64,000 bases of DNA from Salinimicrobium catena (GCF_900102915.1 NZ_FNGG01000001.1:62001-126000); one strand, 5' to 3'. Shown: positions 17,134 to 26,505, counted from the stretch's first letter. Notes: a model not told the origin generated them from the letters alone. Made by a program: numbers and translations.

Positions 17134-18408
17134 TTATTCTGTTTCTTCCTTCCCGGTCACTTCAACCTTATCACCCGGTTTAAGGGTTTTGGTCACGGTA
17201 TTGTAAGGACCGGTGATCACCTCTTCTCCTACTTCAAGGCCAGAGGTTATCTCAATCCTGGCATCATCCTGTATCCCCGTTTTTACAACGCGCAATTTAG
17301 CCTCTTCTCCTTTCTTAACGAAGACAGTTTCAAACTTTTTATCTGTAGCTACGGCTTTTTCCTCCACTTTTTTCTTGCCTGCAGTGGCCGAAGTATCGCT
17401 TTTCACCACGATCGAGCTGATAGGAACTGCGATGACATCATCTTTCCTGTTGGTGATGATATCAACAGTGGCCGTCATTCCTGGTCTGAAAGGAGAGTAA
17501 TTTTCCGGCTTTCCTTCCAGCAGGTGCTCGTAAGATTCTTCAAGGATCCTCACCTTCACTTTGAAGTTGGTCACCTGGTCTGCAGTTTGCGCGGTATTGG
17601 CAGAATTGCTGATCTCTGTTACCAGCCCTTTGAACTGCTGCTTGAGGTAAGCATCCACTTCCACTATAGTCGAATCGCCTATAGATACCTTCACAATATC
17701 ATTTTCGTTCACGTCTACCTCAACCTCCATGTTCGAAAGATCGGCCACACGAAGAATTTCTGTTCCCGCCATTTGCTGGGTCCCCACTACCCTTTCTCCC
17801 AACTCAGCACTCAAAGAGGAAATGGTTCCAGACATAGGCGCGAAAATGGTAGTTCTTCCCAGGTTTTCCTGAGCTTCGTTCACACTGGCAGCAGCGCTCT
17901 GCACATTGTAGTAAGCCGATTGCCTTCCGGCCTTCGCCACTTCATAAGCTGATACGATACGGTCCCACTCTGCCTTTGAGATGATGCCTTTTTCAAAAAG
18001 CGATCTATTCCTTTCATAATTTGACACAGCCTCTTTCAGGTTAGCTTCGGCCTGGGCCAACCCGGCACGAATGTTCTGCAGTCCGGCGCGGGAACGTTCC
18101 AGGTTTGACTGGTAAATTTCAGGATTAACCCTCACCAAAAGATCACCTTTTTCCACCTGCTGTCCTTCAACAACGGGCAGTTCTATGATCTCTCCGGAAA
18201 CTTCCGAAGAGAGCTTTACCTCCACCTCCGGCTGAATTTTTCCGGTAGCCGATACGGTCTCTATAAGATCTGTCTTCTCAACCTGGGTGATCTCCACTTC
18301 TTTATAATTTCCCGATTTACCGAACCATCCGGCCTTTTTACCCACTATCAGCAGGACGATCAAAACAAGCGCGACTCCAACAATTATGAAAAGGGTCTTT
18401 TTTTTCAT
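17134..18408 (-). CDS. Periplasmic adaptor (HlyD/MacA-type membrane-fusion protein)
   Basis: A 424-residue adaptor that bridges an inner-membrane pump and a TolC channel. It has one N-terminal membrane anchor (about 5-24) followed by a barrel-lipoyl half (SATGKIQPEVEVKLSSEVSG), a coiled-coil hairpin (about 105-180), the second lipoyl half (IFAPMSGTISSL) and beta-barrel/membrane-proximal domains. The C terminus carries a Lys/Glu-rich loop (about 345-365) and ends KVEVTGKEETE. It is the second of two adaptors in this operon, 3 bases after tolC. Confidence 0.9.
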   Translation of the reverse strand: MKKKTLFIIVGVALVLIVLLIVGKKAGWFGKSGNYKEVEITQVEKTDLIETVSATGKIQPEVEVKLSSEVSGEIIELPVVEGQQVEKGDLLVRVNPEIYQSNLERSRAGLQNIRAGLAQAEANLKEAVSNYERNRSLFEKGIISKAEWDRIVSAYEVAKAGRQSAYYNVQSAAASVNEAQENLGRTTIFAPMSGTISSLSAELGERVVGTQQMAGTEILRVADLSNMEVEVDVNENDIVKVSIGDSTIVEVDAYLKQQFKGLVTEISNSANTAQTADQVTNFKVKVRILEESYEHLLEGKPENYSPFRPGMTATVDIITNRKDDVIAVPISSIVVKSDTSATAGKKKVEEKAVATDKKFETVFVKKGEEAKLRVVKTGIQDDARIEITSGLEVGEEVITGPYNTVTKTLKPGDKVEVTGKEETE

Positions 18409-18411
18409 TCT

Positions 18412-19848
18412 TTAGAATTTAAGTTCGGTTACGGGAACTCCAAAGTACAGCTCCAGAACTTTTAGATTAAAAATATACTCGTACTTGGTTCTTACCACCT
18501 CGCTCTGAGCGTTCTCAAAGTTGAATTTCGCCTGACTAAAATCAAAGGCATTGGTAAGACCCACATTATATCTTTCGGTCGCATAATCATAGGCCAGCGA
18601 TTGCGCCTCCAGGGCGACAAGGGCAGCTTCATATGCTTTAAGAGCACCTTTGGCATCTACGTAAGCCTGATAAACATCAGATTCCAGGTCAAGCTTGGTT
18701 TGTTCCAGCTGATATTCTGACCGCAATACATTCACTTCGCGACGCTTAACTGCGTTGCGGGTAGAAAAGCCGTTAAAAATGGGAATATCAAGCTGTACCC
18801 CGTAAGTGATACCATCATTATTTTGAAGCTGCTCAAAAAACGGCAATGGGTTGCCAATTTCTGTTACCATGTTCGGCGCTACCACGATCTCCTCGGTGCT
18901 TTCCACAAATCCGATCTGCCTGTATGGTTCATCCGGATCAAGACCTCCTGAAATGATCCTTCCGGCACCAGATTCCCTGGTATTGTAATTGAAGAATGCG
19001 GCAAGGCTTGGCCAGTAAGCTGCTTTCGCGATCTCGGTTTCTTTCTGAGCCATCTCAAGGTTCGCCTGGGCCACTTTCACCTCGTAACGCTCTTCCTTCG
19101 CGTTTTCGATAACTTCAGAAACAGGCATTTCCATCACCTCACTGCCAAAGATCTCGTAATCACGTTCGGCGATATCAAAGTTTTCATAGTCTTTGATCAA
19201 AAGCGTCTGCGCAAGCGCTATCAGAGAAACCTTCACGTTGTTTGCGGCAACGATCATTCTTTGCTCTTCATTGGCCGCTGTCGCTTTGATCTCCAGGAGG
19301 TCTCCCCTGGGCAACGAACCCGCCTCTACAAGTTCCTGAACGCGCTCCAGCTGTTCAAGGGTGATCTCATGCTGCGCCTCGATCACTTTTAGGCTTTCTT
19401 TGTTAAAAAGCACCTGCAGGTAAGCATTGGCCACGAACAAGGCAATGTCATCTTTCATCTGCTCCAGGGAATACTCGCTGGCCAATTGAGAAAGTTTAGC
19501 CAGCTGCAACCTTTTCCAGTTGCTTAAGCCTGAAGACAGGTTGGCGCTTGCCGTAGCTCCTGCGGAAAAGTTTCGGGTGGTCTGAGTTTGCAGGATCCCG
19601 GTGGTAACGTTTTGGGTTAGTCCCGTATTCCATGAGTTGGAAGCCGAAGCATTCAGCCTTGGCAGGAAGTTCCCGACAGCCTCAGCACGGTCTATCTCGG
19701 CGAGCTCCACCTCCAGCTCTGACTGTTTTATCGAGATGTTATTTTCAAGGGCGTAAGCTACGCACTCCTCAAGTGTCCATTCTTTATTTTGTGCATTTAC
19801 ATTAATTCCGAAGAAAAGAAAAAGTACAGGTAATAAAAGTTTTTTCAT
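18412..19848 (-). CDS. TolC-family outer-membrane efflux channel
   Basis: A 478-residue protein with signal peptide ending GINVNAQ, then WTLEECVAYALENNISIKQ, the standard TolC opening. Two repeated halves of long amphipathic helices follow, with the second half marked by FNGFSTRNAVKRREV and ERYNVGLTNAFDFSQAK. It forms the trimeric exit duct for the ABC pump encoded upstream. It sits between the two adaptor genes. Confidence 0.92.
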   Translation of the reverse strand: MKKLLLPVLFLFFGINVNAQNKEWTLEECVAYALENNISIKQSELEVELAEIDRAEAVGNFLPRLNASASNSWNTGLTQNVTTGILQTQTTRNFSAGATASANLSSGLSNWKRLQLAKLSQLASEYSLEQMKDDIALFVANAYLQVLFNKESLKVIEAQHEITLEQLERVQELVEAGSLPRGDLLEIKATAANEEQRMIVAANNVKVSLIALAQTLLIKDYENFDIAERDYEIFGSEVMEMPVSEVIENAKEERYEVKVAQANLEMAQKETEIAKAAYWPSLAAFFNYNTRESGAGRIISGGLDPDEPYRQIGFVESTEEIVVAPNMVTEIGNPLPFFEQLQNNDGITYGVQLDIPIFNGFSTRNAVKRREVNVLRSEYQLEQTKLDLESDVYQAYVDAKGALKAYEAALVALEAQSLAYDYATERYNVGLTNAFDFSQAKFNFENAQSEVVRTKYEYIFNLKVLELYFGVPVTELKF

Positions 19849-19899
19849 AATTGAGATTGTAAATGATAAGTCTTCCTTATCTGAAAGATGTTACAGTAG

Positions 19900-21015
19900 T
19901 TAATTAGCGGTAAATCCTGCAGGTTTGATCTGGTTCCACACCTTGATCTTGTCATCTTTGGAAATTCCTTCTTTCACCTCAACATATATCCCATCGCTTA
20001 TTCCCAATTCCAGGTCCTGCCGCTCGAATTCCTGATCACCTTTTTCCACTTCTACATAAGGCTGCTTGGTTTTGTCATCAAACTGTACTAGGGCCTCTTT
20101 TATAGCCAGCACCTCATTGGCCCTGTCCAAAATAATGGACGCATTGGCACTCAGTCCTGCCCTGATAAAGGTGGTATCGGCCTTGTTCAGGCTTCCTTTT
20201 ATATTGAACTGAATGGCCCCGTTCTCTTCCACTCCTTTTGGCGCTATATAATCAAGCACCGCGTCAAAGGTCTTGTTCTCAATGGCACCCACTGTCACCT
20301 CAAGAGGCAGGTCTTCTTTGATCTTTCCAACTTCGCTTTCATCCACCTTTCCGTCGAAGATCATCTTGTTCACATCGGCAAGAACAGCAAGGGTAGTCCC
20401 GTCATTGAAGTTGTTACTCTCTATCACCTGGTTACCTTCTTTCACCGGGACATCGAGCACCATGCCCTCAACCGTAGAACGGATAAGGGTATTGGCAGAA
20501 CTTTCAAGCCCGCTGGTAGTACCTGTTTTCACGATCTCATAGTTCTCGCGTGCAGAAGTGTAATTCTGCTCCACCCTCTTGTAGGCCACTTCGGCATTGT
20601 CAAACTCATTCGCCGAGATCACCCCTTTTTCAAAAAGACTTTTTTGTCTCTCAAAGTTCTTTTTCTCATTGTCAAGATTGATCTTCGCAGTAGCCACTGC
20701 ATCTTTCGCGCTTTGCAAGGCAGAAACGTTCGGGATCACCCTGATCTTGGCGATAAGATCTCCGGCCTTCACCTTGTTCCCCGCCTCTATGTAGATCTCT
20801 TCAATGATTCCTGAAATATTCGGTTTTATAAGCACCTCTTCTTTTGGCACAATATTACCCGTGGCCACTGTTTTCTTGACAATGGTTTGCGTGGAGGCTT
20901 GTTCGGTCTCATACACAACCGGGTCTTCCTGGTTCTTCTGGTACAGGTAGTAAAGGGCTCCTGCAAATCCCAGGACAATGCCTACTATGATCACGATGGT
21001 TACAACTCTTTTCAT
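19900..21015 (-). CDS. Periplasmic adaptor (HlyD/MacA-type membrane-fusion protein)
   Basis: A 371-residue adaptor with an N-terminal membrane helix (about 4-24), lipoyl halves around VKKTVATGNIVPKEEVLIKP and TVEGMVLDVPVKEG, and a coiled-coil hairpin between about residues 95 and 165. It directly follows the second permease gene (30 bases), so it is the likely MacA-equivalent partner of the pump. It is related to, but clearly different from, the second adaptor downstream of tolC. Confidence 0.9.
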   Translation of the reverse strand: MKRVVTIVIIVGIVLGFAGALYYLYQKNQEDPVVYETEQASTQTIVKKTVATGNIVPKEEVLIKPNISGIIEEIYIEAGNKVKAGDLIAKIRVIPNVSALQSAKDAVATAKINLDNEKKNFERQKSLFEKGVISANEFDNAEVAYKRVEQNYTSARENYEIVKTGTTSGLESSANTLIRSTVEGMVLDVPVKEGNQVIESNNFNDGTTLAVLADVNKMIFDGKVDESEVGKIKEDLPLEVTVGAIENKTFDAVLDYIAPKGVEENGAIQFNIKGSLNKADTTFIRAGLSANASIILDRANEVLAIKEALVQFDDKTKQPYVEVEKGDQEFERQDLELGISDGIYVEVKEGISKDDKIKVWNQIKPAGFTAN

Positions 21016-21045
21016 GCTGATATTTATTAAACTTTGATTTTTAAT

Positions 21046-22308
21046 TTATTCTGTTCTTAATGCATCAACCGGTTTTACCCTTATGGCATTCTGCGCCGGA
21101 ATGAGTCCCGCCAGCAATCCTGATATCACCAGAATGGCCAGGGCGGTCATCACCACCTGCAGGTCAACGCTTGGGTTGGCAAACATCATTTCTGAAGTAT
21201 CCATGCCCTGCATCATGTAATTTATACCGGCAATGATCAGCGTTGCCAGAACGATCCCTGCCATTCCCGAAATGATAGTAAGGAAAACCGATTCGGTAAG
21301 CACCTGCCCTCTTATTTTCCAGGGTCCCGCTCCCAGGGCACGGCGTATGCCAATTTCGTTCGTACGTTCCTTTACAACAATAAGCATGATGTTGCTTATT
21401 CCAATGATCCCGGAGAGCAACACCAGCACTCCCACGAAATAAGCCACGCCCTTAAGTGCCACGAAAAGTCCGTTGATCTTGCTGAATTCTTCATAAAGGT
21501 CAAAATGGCCTACTGCCCTGTCGTCTTCGGGGTGAATGGAATGCCTCGATTTGATCACATCCATAATAGAGCCTTTAAGTTCGGTTATTGAAGAACCGTC
21601 ATTGGCAGTTATTGCCATCCAGCCCACGTCTTCTCCACGATTAAAAGCCTGGGAAAAGGCAGTGAAAGGCACATATATCTGTTTCTGGGCCTCTTCCATA
21701 TTACCGTTGTTGCCTTTCTTTTTATAAGTACCTATTACCATGAAGTTCACCCCGTTGATCTTAATATAAGATCCAAGCACTTCCTCTCCCTGGTCATACA
21801 TTTCCCTGCGCACTCCGTCTCCTATGACCGCGACCTTTCGTTTCTCGTTTATATCGGAATAATTGACGAACCTGCCAGAAGTGATATCCATAGGCTCCTG
21901 CTGAATGATCTCGGGGTAATCGCCATAGACATTATAGGCTCCGGTATTTAATCCTCTCACCACGTTATTGGTTCCGCCGAAGCCTCCCAGCTGATTTCGG
22001 GGAGAAACGAAGCGAAGATCGGGGACCGCCTCTTTAATGGCAGCCACATCACTTATTTTAAAACTATACCGCCTTCCTTTGGGCAAACCTTTATAAGGCC
22101 TGGAAGCCGTTTGGGTCCACATGAACATGGAATTGGTAGCTATCCCTCCAAAACCCTGTTTCACACCGTTCTCCAAGCCTTTCCCGGCGGCCAGGAGGAT
22201 CACCAGGATAAAGATCCCCCATAACACGCCAAAGGCCGTTAAGGTGGTCCTGAACCAGTTGGAGCTTAAAGCTTCTATTATTTCGTTCCAGTTATCTCTG
22301 CTGAACAT
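21046..22308 (-). CDS. ABC transporter permease, MacB/FtsX type
   Basis: A 420-residue inner-membrane permease with the MacB topology: one helix after residue 18 (FRTTLTAFGVLWGIFILVILL), a large periplasmic domain (about 45-280), then three helices and the conserved segment IMLIVVKERTNEIGIRRALGA. It ends AIRVKPVDALRTE, typical of the family. No nucleotide-binding domain is attached; the separate ATPase upstream serves it. MacB-type systems use ATP to drive periplasmic export through TolC rather than transport across the inner membrane. Confidence 0.92.
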   Translation of the reverse strand: MFSRDNWNEIIEALSSNWFRTTLTAFGVLWGIFILVILLAAGKGLENGVKQGFGGIATNSMFMWTQTASRPYKGLPKGRRYSFKISDVAAIKEAVPDLRFVSPRNQLGGFGGTNNVVRGLNTGAYNVYGDYPEIIQQEPMDITSGRFVNYSDINEKRKVAVIGDGVRREMYDQGEEVLGSYIKINGVNFMVIGTYKKKGNNGNMEEAQKQIYVPFTAFSQAFNRGEDVGWMAITANDGSSITELKGSIMDVIKSRHSIHPEDDRAVGHFDLYEEFSKINGLFVALKGVAYFVGVLVLLSGIIGISNIMLIVVKERTNEIGIRRALGAGPWKIRGQVLTESVFLTIISGMAGIVLATLIIAGINYMMQGMDTSEMMFANPSVDLQVVMTALAILVISGLLAGLIPAQNAIRVKPVDALRTE

Positions 22309-22310
22309 GG

Positions 22311-23555
22311 CTATTCATCTCTAAGTGCGACAATTGGTTTGATCCTGGCTGCTCTCCAGGCAGGGAAAAAGCCTGCAACGGCTCCGGCGATGATCAGGAT
22401 AAAAACGGTGCTAAGGGCAACATTGAAATTCACTGAAGGATTAGCTATGTACTGGGTCTCTATCATTGGGCCCACAAGCTCAAGAAGGGCAAGGCTTCCT
22501 ATTAGTCCGACAAAACCCGCAATAGCCGTTACAAAAATAGATTCGTGCAGCACCATCATTACAATGGACCAGGGCCGCGCTCCCAAAGCTTTTCTCACCC
22601 CAATCTCACGCGTTCTTTCTTTTACTATGATCAACATGATATTGCTTACTCCCACGATCCCAGCGATGATGGTACATATTCCCACCCCCCAGAAAAAGAA
22701 TTTGATCATATCCATGAGGTCATAGAACCTTTTGGCATTTTCAAGGGAATTATTGACCACTACGGCCCGGGTATCTTCGGGCGCTATGGTATGCTGTTCT
22801 TTTAGGAATTGCTGAAGTTGTTCTGAAAACCTGGTGGAAGCTGCAAGGGCCGCTTCAAAACTTTCCTCCTTTTCAAGAGTGAAAGCCATGTTGTTGATGT
22901 TGTTCGACCCGTTAAAGACTCGCTGCGCTGTAGAAAGGGGAACATACACCCGGGTTTCTTCCCGTTCTCCTCCGGGATCTGTAAATACTCCGATAACCTT
23001 AAAATTGATTCCGGAGATCTCTATGTATTCCCCTACGGCTTGCTTGCCTTTGAAAAGATCATCATTCACACGTTTTCCAATGACCGCTACCTTTTCATAA
23101 CCGGAATGATCATTATGATTAATGAATCTCCCGCTCATCATCCCGCTGTTCTCCAGGAACTGGTAGTCGGGTAGCACGCCTTCAACTCTGTAAGAACCCG
23201 ATTCCTTGTTATAATTGACCACTCCATTCCAAATGCGGAACATGGAGGATTTATATTCGAGCTCATCCTGGTGCTTCTGCACTGCAAAATCATAATCGGC
23301 GTTCTTCATCTGAATGCGCCGTCCGGGATTCATCCCTTTATAACCCACCGAAGTAGATCCAGTCCACACATAGAGGATATTGGCGGCGTCCTGCTCGAAC
23401 TCCCTCGAAATACCGTTTCGCATGCCTTCACCAATCCCCAGCAGGATCACGAGAATAAAAATACCAGAGGCCACAGACAAACTGGTAAGAAAGGTGCGAA
23501 GTTTATTCTTACTTATCGTCTCAAAGATCTCCTCCCAACGTTCCAGATCAAACAT
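22311..23555 (-). CDS. ABC transporter permease, MacB/FtsX type
   Basis: Paralogue of the next gene, 414 residues with the same single N-terminal helix (FLTSLSVASGIFILVILLG), periplasmic domain and three C-terminal helices. The family segment reads IMLIIVKERTREIGVRKALGA, and the tail AARIKPIVALRDE mirrors its neighbour. Two different permeases with one ATPase suggest a heterodimeric MacB-like pump. The start overlaps the ATPase end by 8 bases, and its stop is two bases before the next permease. Confidence 0.92.
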   Translation of the reverse strand: MFDLERWEEIFETISKNKLRTFLTSLSVASGIFILVILLGIGEGMRNGISREFEQDAANILYVWTGSTSVGYKGMNPGRRIQMKNADYDFAVQKHQDELEYKSSMFRIWNGVVNYNKESGSYRVEGVLPDYQFLENSGMMSGRFINHNDHSGYEKVAVIGKRVNDDLFKGKQAVGEYIEISGINFKVIGVFTDPGGEREETRVYVPLSTAQRVFNGSNNINNMAFTLEKEESFEAALAASTRFSEQLQQFLKEQHTIAPEDTRAVVVNNSLENAKRFYDLMDMIKFFFWGVGICTIIAGIVGVSNIMLIIVKERTREIGVRKALGARPWSIVMMVLHESIFVTAIAGFVGLIGSLALLELVGPMIETQYIANPSVNFNVALSTVFILIIAGAVAGFFPAWRAARIKPIVALRDE

Positions 23556-24249
23556 ACTGCTGCGCTTTAACCTGATCTACTAAAGTATCGTCTATGATCA
23601 CACCGTCCTTGAGATTAACGATGCGCTTGGTCATCTGGGCAATGTCGTGCTCGTGGGTAACGATTAGAATGGTACGGCCTTCTTCGTTTATTTCCTGGAT
23701 AAGATCCATTACCTCGTAGGAAGTCTTACTGTCAAGGGCTCCCGTAGGCTCATCGGCAAGCAGCACTTTCGGGTCACTGGCCAGGGCACGGGCAATCGCC
23801 ACCCTTTGTTTTTGTCCACCTGAAAGTTCATTGGGAAGATGCGAAGACCAGTCCTTAAGCCCTACTTTTTCCAGGTAATTCATGGCACTCTCCATTCTCT
23901 CCTTCCGCTTCACCCCTTGATAGTACAGAGGCAGGGCCACGTTATCAAGAGCCGATTTATAGGAAATAAGATTAAAGGACTGAAAAATGAATCCCAGGAA
24001 CTTGTTCCGGTAGCGGGCCGCCACTGTTTCATTCAGGTTCTTTATAGGAACTCCGTCAAGGGTATAGGTTCCTTCATCGGCCTCATCCAACATGCCCAGA
24101 ATATTGAGCAAAGTAGATTTACCTGACCCCGAGGAACCCATAATGGATACCAGCTCTCCTTCAGCAACACTGAAATTGATCCCCTTAAGCACATGAAGGG
24201 AAGAACCTCCTGTCTTATAGGACTTGTGTAAGTCTTTTATCTCTATCAT
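23548..24249 (-). CDS. ABC transporter ATP-binding protein (MacB/LolD type)
   Basis: A 233-residue cytoplasmic ATPase. It has Walker A GSSGSGKST (about 39-47), the signature LSGGQKQRVAIARAL (about 142-156), Walker B VLLADEPTGALDS (about 162-174) and the H-loop in LIVTHEHDIA. The DEPTGALDS form is typical of the LolD/MacB/FtsE class that powers FtsX-like permeases. It is the first gene of the efflux operon. Confidence 0.94.
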   Translation of the reverse strand: MIEIKDLHKSYKTGGSSLHVLKGINFSVAEGELVSIMGSSGSGKSTLLNILGMLDEADEGTYTLDGVPIKNLNETVAARYRNKFLGFIFQSFNLISYKSALDNVALPLYYQGVKRKERMESAMNYLEKVGLKDWSSHLPNELSGGQKQRVAIARALASDPKVLLADEPTGALDSKTSYEVMDLIQEINEEGRTILIVTHEHDIAQMTKRIVNLKDGVIIDDTLVDQVKAQQYV

Positions 24250-24347
24250 AATCCTGGAAAATCTAATTCGGGTTCAAACTCACCCATTAGACTATCCAAA
24301 TCATGAAATGTTACATTCTAAGGAAAATTCCGCAGAAAAATTTCAGC

Positions 24348-24590
24348 TTACTGCTGCTGATCAGGATCGATCTGCTTGTCTTTTTTACGGGAGCGCCACA
24401 CCATATAAGCCACTCCTCCCATCAGAAGATAGGGGAATACCATGAGGTACATGATCCCGTCATTGATGCCTTTTGCGGCAGACTGGTCACTTTCACTCTC
24501 CAATACGGCACGACACATGGCGCACTGAGCCTCAACCTCAAAAGAGAAGAGCAGCAGCAACAATAGGATAAAAACGGTCTTAGTTCTCAT
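24348..24590 (-). CDS. Small membrane protein with N-terminal CxxC, oxidase cluster
   Basis: An 80-residue protein with a signal peptide or first helix (VFILLLLLLFSFEVEAQ), immediately followed by CAMC (CxxC, about residues 22-25), then a second hydrophobic segment (GIMYLMVFPYLLMGGVAYMV) and a short charged tail. I do not recognise a named family. It is the last gene of the SCO-DUF420 unit, 4 bases after DUF420, so a part in copper or heme handling for the oxidase is a reasonable guess only. The CxxC would lie on the periplasmic side. Confidence 0.7.
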   Translation of the reverse strand: MRTKTVFILLLLLLFSFEVEAQCAMCRAVLESESDQSAAKGINDGIMYLMVFPYLLMGGVAYMVWRSRKKDKQIDPDQQQ

Positions 24591-24594
24591 ATTT

Positions 24595-25131
24595 TTAATA
24601 ATAAGGAGCCATAAAGATATAAACCAGCACTCCGGTCACAGCTACATAAAGCCAAACCGGAAAAGTGTAGCGGGCGACCTTTCGGTGTTTCTCGACTTCA
24701 CCCGTAAGCCCTCTGTACATCGTGAACAGAACGAGCGGAACAATTATGGCCGATAACAGGATATGGGTTATCAGCACAAAGAAGTAGACAGGCCTTAGAA
24801 TTCCCTCGCCACCGTAAGGCACAGGATCATTACTGATCTTGGAGACCACATAACTCACAAGGAAAATAGCCGAGAGGAAAAATGCCCCGATCATTAAATT
24901 TCGGTGCCAGGTCAATTCTTTCATCCTCATGGAAAAATATCCGGCGATCAATAAAAGGGCAGTGCAAAAATTAAGCACGGCATGAAAGAAGGGGAAGGTT
25001 CCCATTTCTATCCCGGTGAAGTTATACCGTTCTGGCAGGTACATCAATATAAGCACCAACACGGGCACTAAGATCGATAGCCCTACAATGGTCGGCACCA
25101 TCACCCTGTCTCTGTTCTTAAGCATCATCAT
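24595..25131 (-). CDS. DUF420 membrane protein, cytochrome oxidase assembly associated
   Basis: A 178-residue integral membrane protein with five predicted helices and His residues in the second, fourth and fifth segments (FFHAVLNF, ITHILLSAI, and others), matching the DUF420 family found beside SCO genes; its Bacillus relative CtaM is needed for oxidase maturation. Three ATGs in a row (25131, 25128, 25125) overlap the sco 3' end, so the exact start is not fixed. It is translationally coupled to sco. Confidence 0.85.
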   Translation of the reverse strand: MMMLKNRDRVMVPTIVGLSILVPVLVLILMYLPERYNFTGIEMGTFPFFHAVLNFCTALLLIAGYFSMRMKELTWHRNLMIGAFFLSAIFLVSYVVSKISNDPVPYGGEGILRPVYFFVLITHILLSAIIVPLVLFTMYRGLTGEVEKHRKVARYTFPVWLYVAVTGVLVYIFMAPYY

Positions 25132-25858
25132 TCAATAAATTCTTAACGTCCTGTATCAAAATATCAATTTGCGGCTCTTCCTGACCCGCTCCCACGACTT
25201 TATCCCTTTCTACGGAACCCCTGTAATAAATGATCGGGTTTCCGAACTTGTCTTTCCTGGACCTGATGTATCCCTCTTTATCTATCAAAGCGAAATACCC
25301 CGAATGCTCGAATCCGCCCTCAGCTTCGGGATTTTGCCCCGCATAGATATTAAAGCCGGAATTGGCCAGTTCATAGATATCTTCCCTTGAACCTGTCAAT
25401 AAATGCCAGTTTTCATGCTCAATTCCGTTAAGCTCTGCATATTCTTTGAGTACAGCGGGAGTGTCATGAATGGGGTCTATGCTGTAAGAGGCAATTCCAA
25501 AATCGTCATTACTCTTGAATTCATTTTGCACCGCTACCAGATTATCCTTCATGATAGGACAAATGGTTGGACAGGTAGAAAAGAAGAATTCTGCGATGAA
25601 CACCTTGCCTTCATAATCTTTATTGCTGATGGTATCACCATGCTGGTCTACAAATTCAAAAGCAGGGATCCTTTTCTTTTCCCCGTTTACCAAAATATAG
25701 GACAAAGGCTCTGCTGAAGCCATACGCTCTTCCTGACCGTCTGAACGGCTGGAACTAACCACTTTTTCGGCTCCAACCCTGTCAATGATCTCAGGGATCA
25801 CAATGATCCCGAAAATAAGGATCACCAGGGAAATTCCTATGTATGAATAGTTCTTCAT
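25118..25858 (-). CDS. SCO1/SenC-family copper chaperone
   Basis: Thioredoxin-fold protein that inserts copper into the CuA site of oxidase subunit II. The 246 residues have an N-terminal membrane anchor (about 5-22), the copper CxxxC motif FFSTCPTICP with Cys96 and Cys100, SYSIDPIHDTP in the middle and the third ligand His185 in GGFEHSGYF. All SCO ligands are present. It lies in the oxidase accessory operon between a cysteine-less SCO-like gene and DUF420. Confidence 0.94.
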   Translation of the reverse strand: MKNYSYIGISLVILIFGIIVIPEIIDRVGAEKVVSSSRSDGQEERMASAEPLSYILVNGEKKRIPAFEFVDQHGDTISNKDYEGKVFIAEFFFSTCPTICPIMKDNLVAVQNEFKSNDDFGIASYSIDPIHDTPAVLKEYAELNGIEHENWHLLTGSREDIYELANSGFNIYAGQNPEAEGGFEHSGYFALIDKEGYIRSRKDKFGNPIIYYRGSVERDKVVGAGQEEPQIDILIQDVKNLLNDDA

Positions 25859-25860
25859 AT

Positions 25861-26505
25861 TTACTTTTTACGCTTCTCGTTGTACTTCTTTAGCTCCAGC
25901 CTGTACTCGGCCAGGATCACCTTCACATCGTCATTCATTTTATTGTTGAGCACAGCAATGGAATTGGTGTCATATCCGTATAATTTTCCAACATCTTCAT
26001 CATCCTTCCGGCCCCGCAGCTTGGCATCCTTGTCAATGATAAAAACATTAGGTGTAGAAAGATCTTCAGACAGCTCAAGATTCGATCCAAGACTTTCAAA
26101 AAGCTGTTTCACCTCTTCTTCGGAAGCGGTAACGAATTTCCATTTTTTGAGGCCGATCACCGTTGAAAGTTCCTTCTTCAACTTTTCAATTTCTTCTTCA
26201 TTCCCCTCTGGGACTACAGACACAAAGTGAAAGTCTTTGAACTCGGAATAAGGATCATAGATCTTTTCGGCCAGGTGATAGGCATTGGTAAGGTAGTCCA
26301 TTGGCTTACTTCCGGGAAATCCAAGAATGGTGATATGGTTCTCAAAGCTTACAGTATCGCCTTCAATAGACTCAAATTCTTCGAGCGGCTGTATTTCAGA
26401 ATTAAGGACAGGCAAACGTGCAAAATTGTTCACTCCCGATGCAAAGAAAAGATAGGCAACCAGCGGCAGGGCGAACAAAACGGTTATTACAAAAAACTTC
26501 TTCAT
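25861..26505 (-). CDS. SCO/thioredoxin-like secreted protein lacking cysteines
   Basis: A 214-residue protein with an N-terminal membrane anchor (about 3-22) and a soluble domain that follows the SCO/thioredoxin outline. ITILGFPGSKPMD (59-70) sits where SCO1 has its CxxxC, HFVSVVPEGNEEEIEKL resembles the strand-helix after it, and TPNVFIIDKDAKLRGRK (151-167) parallels FALIDKEGYIRSRK of the neighbouring SCO1. There is no cysteine in the whole protein, so it cannot bind copper or do thiol exchange in the SCO manner. It ends 2 bases before sco1 and is probably co-transcribed. The function is unknown. Confidence 0.75.
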   Translation of the reverse strand: MKKFFVITVLFALPLVAYLFFASGVNNFARLPVLNSEIQPLEEFESIEGDTVSFENHITILGFPGSKPMDYLTNAYHLAEKIYDPYSEFKDFHFVSVVPEGNEEEIEKLKKELSTVIGLKKWKFVTASEEEVKQLFESLGSNLELSEDLSTPNVFIIDKDAKLRGRKDDEDVGKLYGYDTNSIAVLNNKMNDDVKVILAEYRLELKKYNEKRKK

